A DNA stretch of 33,061 bases from Lachnospiraceae bacterium (GCA_020860185.1 JAJBUT010000001.1:1-33061), one strand, 5' to 3'; shown: positions 18,040 through 27,039, numbered from the stretch's first letter. Numbers and translations are program-made. Notes: generated by a model not told the origin, from the letters alone.

Positions 18040-18926
18040 TACTGAAACTGCCGCTGTACGCGTTTTCTGCGTCCGCGGCTTCGGAACTGCTGCTGGAGCA
18101 GTTTGAAAAGCTGCACTTCCTGAATCCTCTGCATCAGGTTGTCGGAGAGAGCCAGCAGCTCCTCGATCTCAATCTCGCGCCGGGAGCGACGAAAAAAACC
18201 GGATGCCCTGTTGTACAGATAAAACAGGCGGAGCATGAAATCGTAAGCTGCGCCGAGATGATCCCTGTTGCTGCCGGGATAGTGGCTGCCGCCGCAGCAG
18301 AGAGCAGGCTGTTCCTGTGTCATATATTCGATCAGATCTGATTCGGAACGAATGTGCCGGTCAAAATCTGTATAGGCGAGACCAACACAGTCCGTCTTGT
18401 GGGAATCGCTGCCCGCGATACCCGGAAGGTCGTACTGCTGTGCCAGCAGAGCCGCAGCTTTGTTTTCTTCCGGGGTGATGCAGGAATTATATATTTCCAT
18501 AAAGTCGAACTCCTGCAGTATCTCCGGATGTCTGCGGTAATATTTGCAGTTGGTGATACTCATGTATTTTTCACCGGTTGGGTGCGCGGGTCCGAGAATA
18601 CCGTGGAATGCATGGACGATCTCAATAAGCAGACGAACCGGCAGGCCGCGCAGCTCCAGAATCGGCATGCGGACATTTTCCGGCATCACAATCAGCATGT
18701 GACCGCCATCGCAGGTGTCATACTCAATCCCTTTTAAAATGGTAAAATTCTGAAATGTCTGGTCATCTTTGTTTTTTAAATACCATCGATATGCTTTGTA
18801 AGAATTATGGTCGGTGAGAAGCATACCGTCATATCCCAGTTTTTTCAGGAAAAAGACGTACTCCTTCAGCGAGATCTTTGCATCGACCGATCCTTCCTTC
18901 GTGTGGCAGTGCATGTCAAACCGCAT
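17976..18926 (-). CDS. PHP-domain metal-dependent phosphoesterase-like protein
   Basis: MRFDMHCHTKEGSVDAKISLKEYVFFLKKLGYDGMLLTDHNS...GIAGSDSHKTDCVG. Confidence 0.9.
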   Translation of the reverse strand: MRFDMHCHTKEGSVDAKISLKEYVFFLKKLGYDGMLLTDHNSYKAYRWYLKNKDDQTFQNFTILKGIEYDTCDGGHMLIVMPENVRMPILELRGLPVRLLIEIVHAFHGILGPAHPTGEKYMSITNCKYYRRHPEILQEFDFMEIYNSCITPEENKAAALLAQQYDLPGIAGSDSHKTDCVGLAYTDFDRHIRSESDLIEYMTQEQPALCCGGSHYPGSNRDHLGAAYDFMLRLFYLYNRASGFFRRSRREIEIEELLALSDNLMQRIQEVQLFKLLQQQFRSRGRRKRVQRQFQYHREINAAHCLTNRSANSGLE

Positions 18927-19092
18927 GACGACGATTCTCCCCTTTTTTCTGTAAAGTACTTATTCAGCATATCACAAAACAGAAAGATATGTCTATAGTG
19001 TCAGAAAAATTTACGTGAAATATACATTCGCATGATTGGGAAATTTACATTGGATTTCTACAATAAGGCCATAAAGAACAGAGGAGGACGTT

Positions 19093-19332
19093 ATGGAAGT
19101 ATTGTGGAAATTCCTTTGCAGAAAACGGGGAGAGAATTATCAGACCGGTCTGTTGTTTTTATTGCTGCACACGCTGCTGTGGATCCTGCCGATCGGGACA
19201 GCGGTATTTCTGGTCTGCATGCGACTGTCGCTTCCGACGGCGGATGCCATACGGTATACAGGGTTGATTGCCGGATATCCGGGTCTGGTGGTCGGTTTTT
19301 TCGGAGCGCTGCTCTATCTGCTGCGCAAATAG
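19093..19332 (+). CDS. Small membrane protein, two predicted transmembrane segments
   Basis: RBS GAGGAGG then MEVLWKFLCRKRG...LLFLLLHTLLWILPIGTAVFLV...GYPGLVVGFFGALLYLLRK. Confidence 0.65.
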   Translation: MEVLWKFLCRKRGENYQTGLLFLLLHTLLWILPIGTAVFLVCMRLSLPTADAIRYTGLIAGYPGLVVGFFGALLYLLRK

Positions 19333-19360
19333 TGGACAGTACCCCGGAAAAGTGATATAT

Positions 19361-19474
19361 GCCATGGGAAAAACAGTGATTACTGGTTACATGTCACTCC
19401 CTGACCACGCATTTACTGTGGGGTCAGGCCGAAAATGTTGTAGCTTTGATTACTGTGTTAGCCATGGCTTTTTT
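19361..19474 (+). other. Structured intergenic segment ending in a terminator-like T-run
   Basis: GCCATGG (19361-19367) can pair with the palindromic GCCATGGC (19461-19468), followed by T6; encloses hairpin CCTGACCAC/GTGGGGTCAGG (19400-19428). Confidence 0.5.
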
Positions 19475-19487
19475 CTGTGAGAAACTC

Positions 19488-19516
19488 TTTACACCGGTCG
19501 ATATTTTTCTTATAAT
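19488..19516 (+). promoter_or_regulatory. Sigma-A-type promoter for the TPR lipoprotein
   Basis: TTTACA (19488-19493), 17 bp, TATAAT (19511-19516). Confidence 0.75.
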
Positions 19517-19566
19517 AAACGGGATATTTTGAAACAGGACGGTTTGATCGGAGGATGACAGATAAT

Positions 19567-20649
19567 ATGAAGAAACGGATAGCGCTCTTTTTGACGGCGG
19601 GGATGCTTTTGCTGGCACCTCTTCTGTCCGGCTGTCAGAGTGCGGCGGATGAAAAAATGCAGGAATACAAAGTGCTGGGGATTTCCCAGATGGAGACCGG
19701 AGATTACGAGAGTGCGGTGGATAGTTTTCAGAAAGCACTGGATCAGTCCGTGGGAAGCATCGGTGCGGAGGAACTGGACATCTGTTATTATAAAGCGCTG
19801 GCTCTGTATAAATCCGGAGACACAGAGGGCGCGATTGAAGCCTACATAGCTCTGGTGGAATATGACAGCAAAAACTGGGAAGTCTATTATCTGAGAGGGA
19901 ATGTTTACCTGCAGGAGGGACAGACAGAGGAGGCACTGGCGGATTATGAGCAGGCTGTGTCCCTGCATGAGAACGACACGGAGCTCTGTGCACATATCTA
20001 TGAAAATCTGGTTCATGCCGGGATGGAAGAGAGCGGTCAGAAATATCTGACGATCCTGTTGAACATAGAACCGTCGGATGCAGAGGATTATTATTATCTG
20101 GGAGATATCTATTATCTGAATGACGACTATGATAATGCAAAGACGAGCCTTCTGCAGGCGCAGGAGCTGGGTTACGATCAGGCTCTGCTGCTGCTTGGCC
20201 GTATTTATGCAGCTGAGGGAGACGACGAGGGGGCGAAAGCCGCATTTGAATCCTATATGGAGAAATATCCGGATGATGCGGAGGCATTGAATGAGCTCGG
20301 ACAGATCGCGCTGGAAGCCGGCGAATATGAAAATGCGGTCGCTTACCTGGAGGCTGCGCTGGAAGCGGCAGATGCGGGCACGGATGAGGCTGTTTTAAAG
20401 AATCTGATCATCGCCTATGAGTATACGTATGATTTCCAGAGCGCATGTGATATGGCCGAAGAGTATCTTTCCAGATATTCGGACGAGGAGATCGAGCGGG
20501 AGTATGAGTTTTTACAGACCCGTGTCGGAGCGGATATCGAGCCGGCTGCTGAGGATGAGGAGACGACGGACGAGACCGAATCTGCCGATGAATCCGATGC
20601 TTCAGATGAGACAGGGGATACGGATGATACGGATGGCGGAGATGAATGA
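19567..20649 (+). CDS. Tetratricopeptide repeat lipoprotein with acidic C-terminal tail
   Basis: MKKRIALFLTAGMLLLAPLLSGCQS lipobox; TPR-like repeats (AEDYYYLGDIYYLNDDYDNAKTSLLQAQEL, AEALNELGQIALEAGEYENAVAYLEAALEA); tail EDEETTDETESADESDASDETGDTDDTDGGDE. Confidence 0.9.
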   Translation: MKKRIALFLTAGMLLLAPLLSGCQSAADEKMQEYKVLGISQMETGDYESAVDSFQKALDQSVGSIGAEELDICYYKALALYKSGDTEGAIEAYIALVEYDSKNWEVYYLRGNVYLQEGQTEEALADYEQAVSLHENDTELCAHIYENLVHAGMEESGQKYLTILLNIEPSDAEDYYYLGDIYYLNDDYDNAKTSLLQAQELGYDQALLLLGRIYAAEGDDEGAKAAFESYMEKYPDDAEALNELGQIALEAGEYENAVAYLEAALEAADAGTDEAVLKNLIIAYEYTYDFQSACDMAEEYLSRYSDEEIEREYEFLQTRVGADIEPAAEDEETTDETESADESDASDETGDTDDTDGGDE

Positions 20650-20679
20650 GACGAATCCGATATTTTTGAAAGATGAATT

Positions 20680-21906
20680 ATGTACGAGAATAAAGAATTA
20701 ACAGAGCGCGTCATCCTGGTTGCCGTCCGGGAGCGCGACGGTGACGATACGGAAAATTCACTGGCGGAGCTTACAGAACTGGCGGATACAGCGGGGGCGC
20801 AGGTAGTCGGCATCCTGATTCAGAGCCTGGACCGGGCAAATCCGGGTACCTATCTCGGTTCCGGCAAGCTGGAGGAGCTAAAGGATCTGATCTGGGAACA
20901 GGATGCTACCGGCGTGATCTGTGACGACGAATTAAAACCGATGCAGATGAAAAATATGGCGGAGATGCTGGATACCAAAGTCATGGACCGTACGCTTCTG
21001 ATCCTGGATATTTTCGCTTCCAGGGCGGCTACCAGCGAGGGAAAACTGCAGGTGGAGCTGGCACAGCTGAAATACAGCCTGACACGTCTGACCGGTTTCG
21101 GGCGATCCATGTCCCGCCTGGGCGGCGGTATCGGAACGCGTGGGCCAGGTGAGAAGAAGCTGGAGACAGACCGGCGGGTGATCCGGAACCGAGTGGCACA
21201 GCTGAACCGCGAGCTGAGGGAGGTCGTGCGCCACAGGGAGGTCACTCGGAGCCAGCGCATGAAAAACCATACGAAGGTAGCGGCAATCGTGGGCTACACC
21301 AACGCGGGGAAATCTACCCTCTTAAATGTCCTGACCGGATCGTCCGTCCCGGAGGAGGATCGGCTGTTTGCAACGTTGGATCCGACCACCCGGATGCTGG
21401 AGCTGTCCAACCGACAGCAGATACTTCTGACGGATACGGTCGGTTTTATACGAAAGCTGCCGCATCATCTTGTTAATGCGTTCCGAAGCACGCTGGAGGA
21501 GGCGAGGTATGCAGATCTGATCATCCATGTCGTGGATGCCTCAAATCCGCAGTGGGATATTCAGATGCATGTGGTGTATGAAACGCTTCAGGAGCTGGGC
21601 GTAACAGATCAAAAGGTCATTACTTTGTTCAATAAATGTGACTGTCTTTCCGGGGAGGAGGTTTTTCAGGATTTCCGTGCGGATCGGTCACTTCGCATCT
21701 CGGCAAAAACGGGGGAGGGGCTGGATCAGCTGAAGACAGAGCTGGAGCAGCTGCTCCGCGAGGACAAGGTATTGCTGCGGCATACGTTTCCCTATGATCA
21801 GGCGGGAGAGATTCAGCGTATCCGAAAGTACGGCGAGCTGATCACAGAGGAATACCGGGAGAACGGCATCTATGTGGAGGCCTATGTGCCGGTGAGTCTG
21901 ATGTAA
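20680..21906 (+). CDS. hflX: Ribosome-associated GTPase HflX
   Basis: ATSEGKLQVELAQLKYSLTRLTGFGRSMSRLGGGIGTRGPGEKKLETDRR; VAAIVGYTNAGKSTLLNVLTGS; LLTDTVGFIRKLPHHLVNAFRSTLEEA. Confidence 0.97.
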   Translation: MYENKELTERVILVAVRERDGDDTENSLAELTELADTAGAQVVGILIQSLDRANPGTYLGSGKLEELKDLIWEQDATGVICDDELKPMQMKNMAEMLDTKVMDRTLLILDIFASRAATSEGKLQVELAQLKYSLTRLTGFGRSMSRLGGGIGTRGPGEKKLETDRRVIRNRVAQLNRELREVVRHREVTRSQRMKNHTKVAAIVGYTNAGKSTLLNVLTGSSVPEEDRLFATLDPTTRMLELSNRQQILLTDTVGFIRKLPHHLVNAFRSTLEEARYADLIIHVVDASNPQWDIQMHVVYETLQELGVTDQKVITLFNKCDCLSGEEVFQDFRADRSLRISAKTGEGLDQLKTELEQLLREDKVLLRHTFPYDQAGEIQRIRKYGELITEEYRENGIYVEAYVPVSLM

Positions 21907-21962
21907 AATCCCGGAGAAAAAAAAAAATCATGTAAAATCGACATAAAAAACAAAAAAATGTA

Positions 21963-21991
21963 TTGACAAAAAAAAATCTATTTGATATTAT
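21963..21991 (+). promoter_or_regulatory. tRNA operon promoter
   Basis: TTGACA (21963-21968), 17 bp, TATTAT (21986-21991), 30 bp upstream of tRNA-Leu. Confidence 0.8.
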
Positions 21992-22020
21992 ATTCAAGTC
22001 GTCAGCAAATGGCGGTGAAC

Positions 22021-22104
22021 GCGGAAGTGTCGGAACTGGCAGACGAGCAAGACTAAGGATCTTGTGACTTTCGGGTCGTGTGGGTTCAAGTCCCATCTTC
22101 CGCA
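22021..22104 (+). tRNA. tRNA-Leu, anticodon AAG
   Basis: Acceptor GCGGAAG/CTTCCGC, anticodon stem-loop CAAGA-CTAAGGA-TCTTG, long variable arm, T-loop GGTTCAAGTCC; no encoded CCA. Confidence 0.9.
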
Positions 22105-22198
22105 CTGGTTTGGCACACGCATTTCAACAGGTGTTGAACAGTCTGATACAGGATCCGGACGGCAGACAGCAGTCCGGGGGTCGTATCAAATATAATAT

Positions 22199-22283
22199 GC
22201 AGGAATGGCGGAATTGGCAGACGCGCACGGTTCAGGTCCGTGTGAGCATTACGCTCATGAGGGTTCAAGTCCCTTTTCCTGCA
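22199..22283 (+). tRNA. tRNA-Leu, anticodon CAG (copy 1)
   Basis: Acceptor GCAGGAA/TTCCTGC, anticodon stem-loop CACGG-TTCAGGT-CCGTG, long variable arm, T-loop GGTTCAAGTCC. Confidence 0.93.
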
Positions 22284-22296
22284 TTTGTTTACGGAT

Positions 22297-22324
22297 GCCC
22301 CGGGAGATTTTCTCCCGGGGTTTT
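22297..22324 (+). terminator. Rho-independent terminator of the tRNA operon
   Basis: CCCCGGGAGA-TTT-TCTCCCGGGG then TTTT. Confidence 0.85.
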
Positions 22325-22369
22325 CAGCATTTGTTGAATCGCGATTTTGGGTACCACCCGGGTACCACT

Positions 22370-22963
22370 TTAAGGTTTTGTTTTAGGACTGCTGTTTATA
22401 TGCAGCGCTTTGGAGTATCTGGACACATCTTTTTGGTCGTCCGGGTTAGCAAATTCGTAATACGTATGCGTGGTGGAAGCATTTTTTTGTCCGCCAAATT
22501 TTCGCACCTCTTCTTCCATAAATCCATATTTGAACAAGCTTGTCAGCACCGTTTTTCTAATGGAGTGATTTCCTTGCTGAATAATATCCAGCTTTTTATT
22601 CACTCTTCTCAGTACGTTATTGATACTGTCTTTCGTAAGCTGTTTTCCATCGAGGGAAAGAAACAGCCATTCTGATTCGGGGTCAATGGATTTATTATGT
22701 TTTATGATTTTCTTCACATAATCCTCGGCTTCCGGTTCATTGAAATGCTTGTCGCTTATGTTCTTTATTTCCCTTGCGGCGTTATGTACGATCGTGCCGT
22801 CCTCTACCGCATAGTCGAGCATCATATTAATCACTGATTTCATTTCTTTGTACTTTTTGCGATCAAGGTTGTTGCTGTGTGTAATATCTAAAAGCCACAG
22901 TTTGATGTCCCTTGTCTTTAAAGTGCGGATATCCCGGTTAGCAATGCTAATAACCATAGGCAA
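22370..22963 (-). pseudogene. Degenerate tyrosine recombinase/integrase, N-terminus and apparent box I region missing
   Basis: SAM-like core-binding segment KEMKSVINMMLDYAVEDGTIVHNAAREIK; HSIRKTVLTSLFKYGF...KNASTTHTYYEFANPDD (box II HxxR and Tyr motif); no RxGEL-type box I, in-frame stop just upstream. Confidence 0.75.
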
Positions 22964-23142
22964 AGGGTAATCAAAAGCTTTAGGGATGCGTTAACAGAAA
23001 ACGATGAATTGGGCAGGTTGGTTGTTATCTAAGAGATATGATGGTTGGATGAAGCGTATAGGGACAGGGTATGGCATAGGTGTTTTAAGGTGGAGTTAAA
23101 GGAGACTTTTAGATAGAACAGGGATAGTATTATCATAAGAAA

Positions 23143-23439
23143 GTGAGTGTGGATATGGGAGATACGATGATGGATGATAACTGTGTTACATTAATGGGAC
23201 TGATGCGTACTGCATTTATATATGGCTATGATGGTGATGACGGATGCAGGATTTATGGAGCGGAATTGGAGGTAAGACGGAGAAATTACAGATATCCTGA
23301 TATAGTGCCGATTACGGTGTCAGATCAGATAATCGGCGACATAGGGGATTATACCGGGCAGCAGGTACAAGTGACTGGAGTTTTGCATTCCAACGATGCA
23401 AAGAATTTTGGGATGGGTAGTTTATATCAAAAATATTAG
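23143..23439 (+). pseudogene. SSB-like OB-fold protein, probably C-terminally truncated
   Basis: DDNCVTLMGLMRTAFIYGY...YGAELEVRRRNYRYPDIVPITVSDQIIGDIGDYTGQQVQVTGVLHSND fits Clostridial SSB-like proteins; ends abruptly. Confidence 0.5.
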
Positions 23440-23526
23440 GGAAGCGCTGATTAAATCCTTAAAAATACATTGTGTTTTGCGGCTGCTTTTCGTATAATAA
23501 TAGAGCTACAATACAACAGGAGATGT

Positions 23527-24744
23527 ATGATGAATATTATTTTTTTGCTGGTGATATATCTCGCATTTGTCAGTCTGGGACTTCCGGATACATTGCTCGG
23601 CTCCGCATGGCCGGTCATGCAGGGAGAACTGGGGGTCTCGCTGGATGCACAGGGGCTGATCACGGTTACAGTATCCTGCGCAACGATTTTTTCCTGCCTG
23701 ATGACGGAGCGGATCGTGCGTTATCTGGGTACGGCCAGGCTCGCGGCGCTCTGCGGTTTTATCACGGCGGCTTCTCTTCTCGGATATTCCTTAAGTCCTT
23801 CTTATCTGTGGCTGATCGTTATTTCCGTTCCGCTGGGGCTCGGAGCGGGCGCTGTAGACACCTGTCTCAACAATTACGGAGCCTTATATCTCGAAGCAAA
23901 GCATGTGAACTGGATGACCTGCTGCTACGGACTGGGAGCGACGATAGGCCCCCTGATTTTATCCTTTGTGCTGGCAGACGGCGGCAGCTGGCGCAGAGGT
24001 TATCTGATCATCTCTCTGATTCAGATATGTATTTCCGTACTTCTTGTGATCACGCTTCCGGTGTGGCGCGGGAGGGATTACAGAGGAAAAGAGAACGGGG
24101 TTATCCGCAGAAAAGAGAAAGATGCCGCCCCAGACTCGGGGAAGGATACAACACAGACGAATTCTGTTTCAGAGGAGGAAAAAAGGAAGCCCTTATTCCT
24201 GATACCGGGCGTTGCATTTGCCCTGATCTGTTTTGCTCTTTTCTTTGCCATTCAATACGGCACAGCATTGTGGACGCCGAGTTATCTGGTTGGTTTTCGC
24301 TCTTTTTCGCCGGAGTCGGCGGCTCAGACAATATCCGTCTTTTATTTTTGTGTGATAATGGGGCGGTTCGTGTGCGGTTTTCTGTCTAAAAAGTTCTCTG
24401 ACAAGGCGCTGCTTCGGCTTGGAATCGGACTTTGTATCGCAGGAACCTTTTTCCTTAGCCTGCCGCTTCCTTCCGTGCTGTATTACGGAGCGATCGCGCT
24501 GGCCGGCCTGGGTTGCGCTCCGATTTTTCCGAGTATGATCCATATGACGCCCGCGAGGTTCGGCCGGGAGCATTCCCAGCGTATTGTCGGCTTTCAGATG
24601 GCCGCGGCCTATGCGGGCGATGTCCTGATCTCACCGTTCATCGGTGTTGTCGCGGAGCGTGCCGGATTATATACGATTCCGGTTTTCCTGCTGGCGCTCT
24701 GTGTGCTGATCCTTATTTTGTCTGAATGGGTGGATCGGATTTGA
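23527..24744 (+). CDS. Major facilitator superfamily transporter
   Basis: MMNIIFLLVIYLAFVSLGLPDTLLGSAWPVMQGELGVSLDAQGLI; about 12 hydrophobic segments; GRFVCGFLSKKFSDKALLRLG. Confidence 0.9.
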   Translation: MMNIIFLLVIYLAFVSLGLPDTLLGSAWPVMQGELGVSLDAQGLITVTVSCATIFSCLMTERIVRYLGTARLAALCGFITAASLLGYSLSPSYLWLIVISVPLGLGAGAVDTCLNNYGALYLEAKHVNWMTCCYGLGATIGPLILSFVLADGGSWRRGYLIISLIQICISVLLVITLPVWRGRDYRGKENGVIRRKEKDAAPDSGKDTTQTNSVSEEEKRKPLFLIPGVAFALICFALFFAIQYGTALWTPSYLVGFRSFSPESAAQTISVFYFCVIMGRFVCGFLSKKFSDKALLRLGIGLCIAGTFFLSLPLPSVLYYGAIALAGLGCAPIFPSMIHMTPARFGREHSQRIVGFQMAAAYAGDVLISPFIGVVAERAGLYTIPVFLLALCVLILILSEWVDRI

Positions 24745-24942
24745 CCTCTACAGGAAAAAACAATCATAAAAAACACTTGGCACAAACAAATATAAAGAAA
24801 AAGCAGAGCAGGAGGCGATTCCTGAATTTAAGAAATTTAACCTGATGGAGCCGGAGGTAAGGGACGTTGTCTGACCATTCAATCAGTAAAGATAATATTA
24901 AGACGTATAGTAATAAGTGTTATGGAAGGATTAGAGCGAAAT

Positions 24943-25533
24943 TCACTTATCTGATATATTTTCCTGCCGCCGTTTATTCCGCTCTCGAATCAGGGTACTT
25001 TTACTGATTCCGGTCAATTTTGTTACTTTTGAATAGGATTTTGTTTTGAGTAATTCCAATGCATTGTCGAGCTGTTCTTTATCATACTTTGGCGGGCGTC
25101 CTTCCTTATATCCGGGTTTTGTTGCTCTGGCAATTTCTTTTCCCTCCTGCGTGCGTTGTACAATCATGTCACGTTCAAACTGAGCAAAGGAGAGCAAGAT
25201 GTTGCGCATGAGCACATTGACAGAATCATTACTGAGCACACCGAGATTTAAGACGTTGATCGTGATACCTTCGTCTATTAAGTCGGTAATTAACCCGGAT
25301 GCCTGTGAAACTGACCGGGCAAGGCGGTCTAATTTGGTAATGATCAGGGTATCGCCCCGGCGCAGTTTCATCCGCAGCTTTTCAAACTCCGGTCGGGACA
25401 TAGTTGTTCCGGTAAATGTATCCGTATAAATTTCTTCCGCTCCGGCTTTTTTTAAATCTTCCAGTTGCGAATCCAGAGAGTTGCCGTTCGCAGCCTGTCC
25501 TTTTGTCGATACTCTGGCATACCCAAAAATCAT
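24943..25533 (-). CDS. Serine recombinase (resolvase/invertase family)
   Basis: MIFGYARVSTKGQAANGNSLDSQLEDLKKAGAEEIYTDTFTGTTMSRPEFEKLRMKLRRGDTLIITKLDRLARS; C-terminal HTH. Confidence 0.95.
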   Translation of the reverse strand: MIFGYARVSTKGQAANGNSLDSQLEDLKKAGAEEIYTDTFTGTTMSRPEFEKLRMKLRRGDTLIITKLDRLARSVSQASGLITDLIDEGITINVLNLGVLSNDSVNVLMRNILLSFAQFERDMIVQRTQEGKEIARATKPGYKEGRPPKYDKEQLDNALELLKTKSYSKVTKLTGISKSTLIRERNKRRQENISDK

Positions 25534-25563
25534 AAATTCCTCACTTTTGACACTGATTATTTA

Positions 25564-25614
25564 TGGACTAAGTTTTTACACCGATATTATACGCCAGTGG
25601 ACTAAGTTTTGCAA
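25564..25614 (-). promoter_or_regulatory. Serine recombinase promoter with paired operator-like direct repeats
   Basis: - strand TTGCAA (25614-25609), 17 bp, TATAAT (25591-25586); TGGACTAAGTTTT at 25564-25576 and 25598-25610, 34 bp apart. Confidence 0.7.
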
Positions 25615-25745
25615 CCGTTTCATAACTCAAAAGTTTTAAATCAGGATAATATTTTTTGCAATTATAGATTGTTTGCCACAATTTCTTATGTTATATTATA
25701 TTAAAAATAAACCTTCAGTTTTTCTTTTGTATCGGAGGTGATTTC

Positions 25746-25910
25746 ATGGGTGCAGCTGCAACTAACAAGCAACAAGAAACTTATAACAATGTGTTGCGTG
25801 AATTAGACAGAGGAATTGACGATATGGAAGCCGGACGCAAATTATCTCTGGATGAAGCTTTCCAAAAAATCACAGAATTGAGAGATACTCGAAGAAATGC
25901 TGGAATATAA
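25746..25910 (+). CDS. Small acidic antitoxin-like protein, 54 aa
   Basis: GGAGGTGATTTC RBS; MGAAATNKQQETYNNVLRELDRGIDDMEAGRKLSLDEAFQKITELRDTRRNAGI; 17 bp before the PIN gene. Confidence 0.7.
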   Translation: MGAAATNKQQETYNNVLRELDRGIDDMEAGRKLSLDEAFQKITELRDTRRNAGI

Positions 25911-25927
25911 AAAGGAAATAAGAAATT

Positions 25928-26395
25928 GTGATTAGAATATATTTAGATAACTGTTGTTATAACAGACCGTATGATGATAGGACTAATATTAAGAATTATC
26001 TTGAAAGAGAAGCTGTTTTAATTATAATGCAAATGGCACATGAGGGATTGTTTTGCATTGTAGGTTCTGATATATTACAAAAAGAGATGTCAAAAATATC
26101 GGATGAGATAAAAAGAAACAACGTGCGTGAACTATATACTTTCTTAAAGCCGGACATCATAAAAGCAGATGATACGATTATAATGCGCGCAGAAAACATT
26201 ATGAAGATGTCTTCAATCAAGGCATTTGATAGCCTGCATCTGGCTTGTGCAGAAGCTTATGCAGACATATTGCTTACAACTGATATAAAATTCCTTAAAG
26301 CAGCTAACAATCTTAAAACAGGAATTAAAGTAAAAAATCCGATTGATTTTCTGTTGGAGGTGAATGAGAATGACGATGCAGTTAGTAAAAATTAG
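25928..26395 (+). CDS. PIN-domain protein, putative ribonuclease toxin
   Basis: IRIYLDNCCYNRPYDD...VGSDILQKEMSKI...SSIKAFDSLHLACAEAYADILLTTDIKFLKAA...VKNPIDFL: PIN-type acidic residues retained; GTG start. Confidence 0.85.
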   Translation: MIRIYLDNCCYNRPYDDRTNIKNYLEREAVLIIMQMAHEGLFCIVGSDILQKEMSKISDEIKRNNVRELYTFLKPDIIKADDTIIMRAENIMKMSSIKAFDSLHLACAEAYADILLTTDIKFLKAANNLKTGIKVKNPIDFLLEVNENDDAVSKN

Positions 26396-26555
26396 TGAGG
26401 TACGCAGCGTGGGAACAAAAGCTTTGCTTAATGCGTTAGGTCCTGTTGGAATGGCAAGGTATCTGGAAGAATATGATGGTGGAGGGACAGGCGACTATAC
26501 GAAAGAAAAATATAGCCAACCAGATTATTCTATAAAGGAAATTATGGATATGTGA
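26370..26555 (+). CDS. Third gene of the PIN module, 61-aa protein
   Basis: MTMQLVKISEVRSVGTKALLNALGPVGMARYLEEYDGGGTGDYTKEKYSQPDYSIKEIMDM; overlaps the PIN gene by 26 bp, GGAGG at good spacing. Confidence 0.75.
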   Translation: MTMQLVKISEVRSVGTKALLNALGPVGMARYLEEYDGGGTGDYTKEKYSQPDYSIKEIMDM

Positions 26556-26609
26556 TATGTAGAAGCGGTCTTTTATAAATTACATGATAAACCACTTATT
26601 TAATGAAAT

Positions 26610-26644
26610 GGTGCCATAAAATTCATATGTGAGTTTATGGCACC
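26610..26644 (+). terminator. Hairpin downstream of the PIN module
   Basis: Perfect 11-bp GGTGCCATAAA (26610-26620) / TTTATGGCACC (26634-26644); no T-run, so termination is uncertain. Confidence 0.45.
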
Positions 26645-26913
26645 TGATAACGACAAGTATTGTTTCCGGAGTATCATGAATTAGCTGTGCGTGCTTCTCC
26701 TTTCTTTCAAATGTGTAATTTGGGTACCACTTTGGGTACCATTTTAAAGAATATTGGCAAAAAGCCCTGTTTTATGCGGAATTTGTGCGGTACAATCCAT
26801 TCAAGTCCCATCTTCCGCACTGGTTTGGCACACGCATTTCAACAGGTGTTGAACAGTCTGATACAGGATCCGGACGGCAGACAGCAGTCCGGGGGTCGTA
26901 TCAAATATAATAT

Positions 26914-26998
26914 GCAGGAATGGCGGAATTGGCAGACGCGCACGGTTCAGGTCCGTGTGAGCATTACGCTCATGAGGGTTCAAGTCCCTTTTCCTGCA
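26914..26998 (+). tRNA. tRNA-Leu, anticodon CAG (copy 2)
   Basis: Identical to 22199-22283. Confidence 0.93.
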
Positions 26999-27011
26999 TT
27001 TGTTTACGGAT

Positions 27012-27039
27012 GCCCCGGGAGATTTTCTCCCGGGGTTTT
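27012..27039 (+). terminator. Rho-independent terminator, second copy
   Basis: CCCCGGGAGA-TTT-TCTCCCGGGG then TTTT, inside the right repeat. Confidence 0.85.

Larger units (their letters stand above)
22085..22351 (+). repeat. 267-bp direct repeat, left copy
   Basis: From TTCAAGTCCCATCTTCCGCACTGG to GAATCGCGATTTTGGG; identical to 26800-27066 at offset 4715. Confidence 0.95.

Noticed and set aside
22080-22337. ORFs translated through the tRNA region (22080-22337, 22086-22268, 22205-22675, 26660-27052, 26801-26983)
   Set aside because: They cover tRNA genes and terminators; their duplication reflects the DNA repeat.
23472-24389. 305-aa alternative-frame ORF over the MFS transporter
   Set aside because: The 23527-24744 frame has clear transmembrane and MFS motifs; the alternative frame does not.
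24780-24871. Coding tail KEKAEQEAIPEFKKFNLMEPEVRDVV* after the MFS gene
   Set aside because: Looks like a C-terminal gene remnant but is too short to assign.
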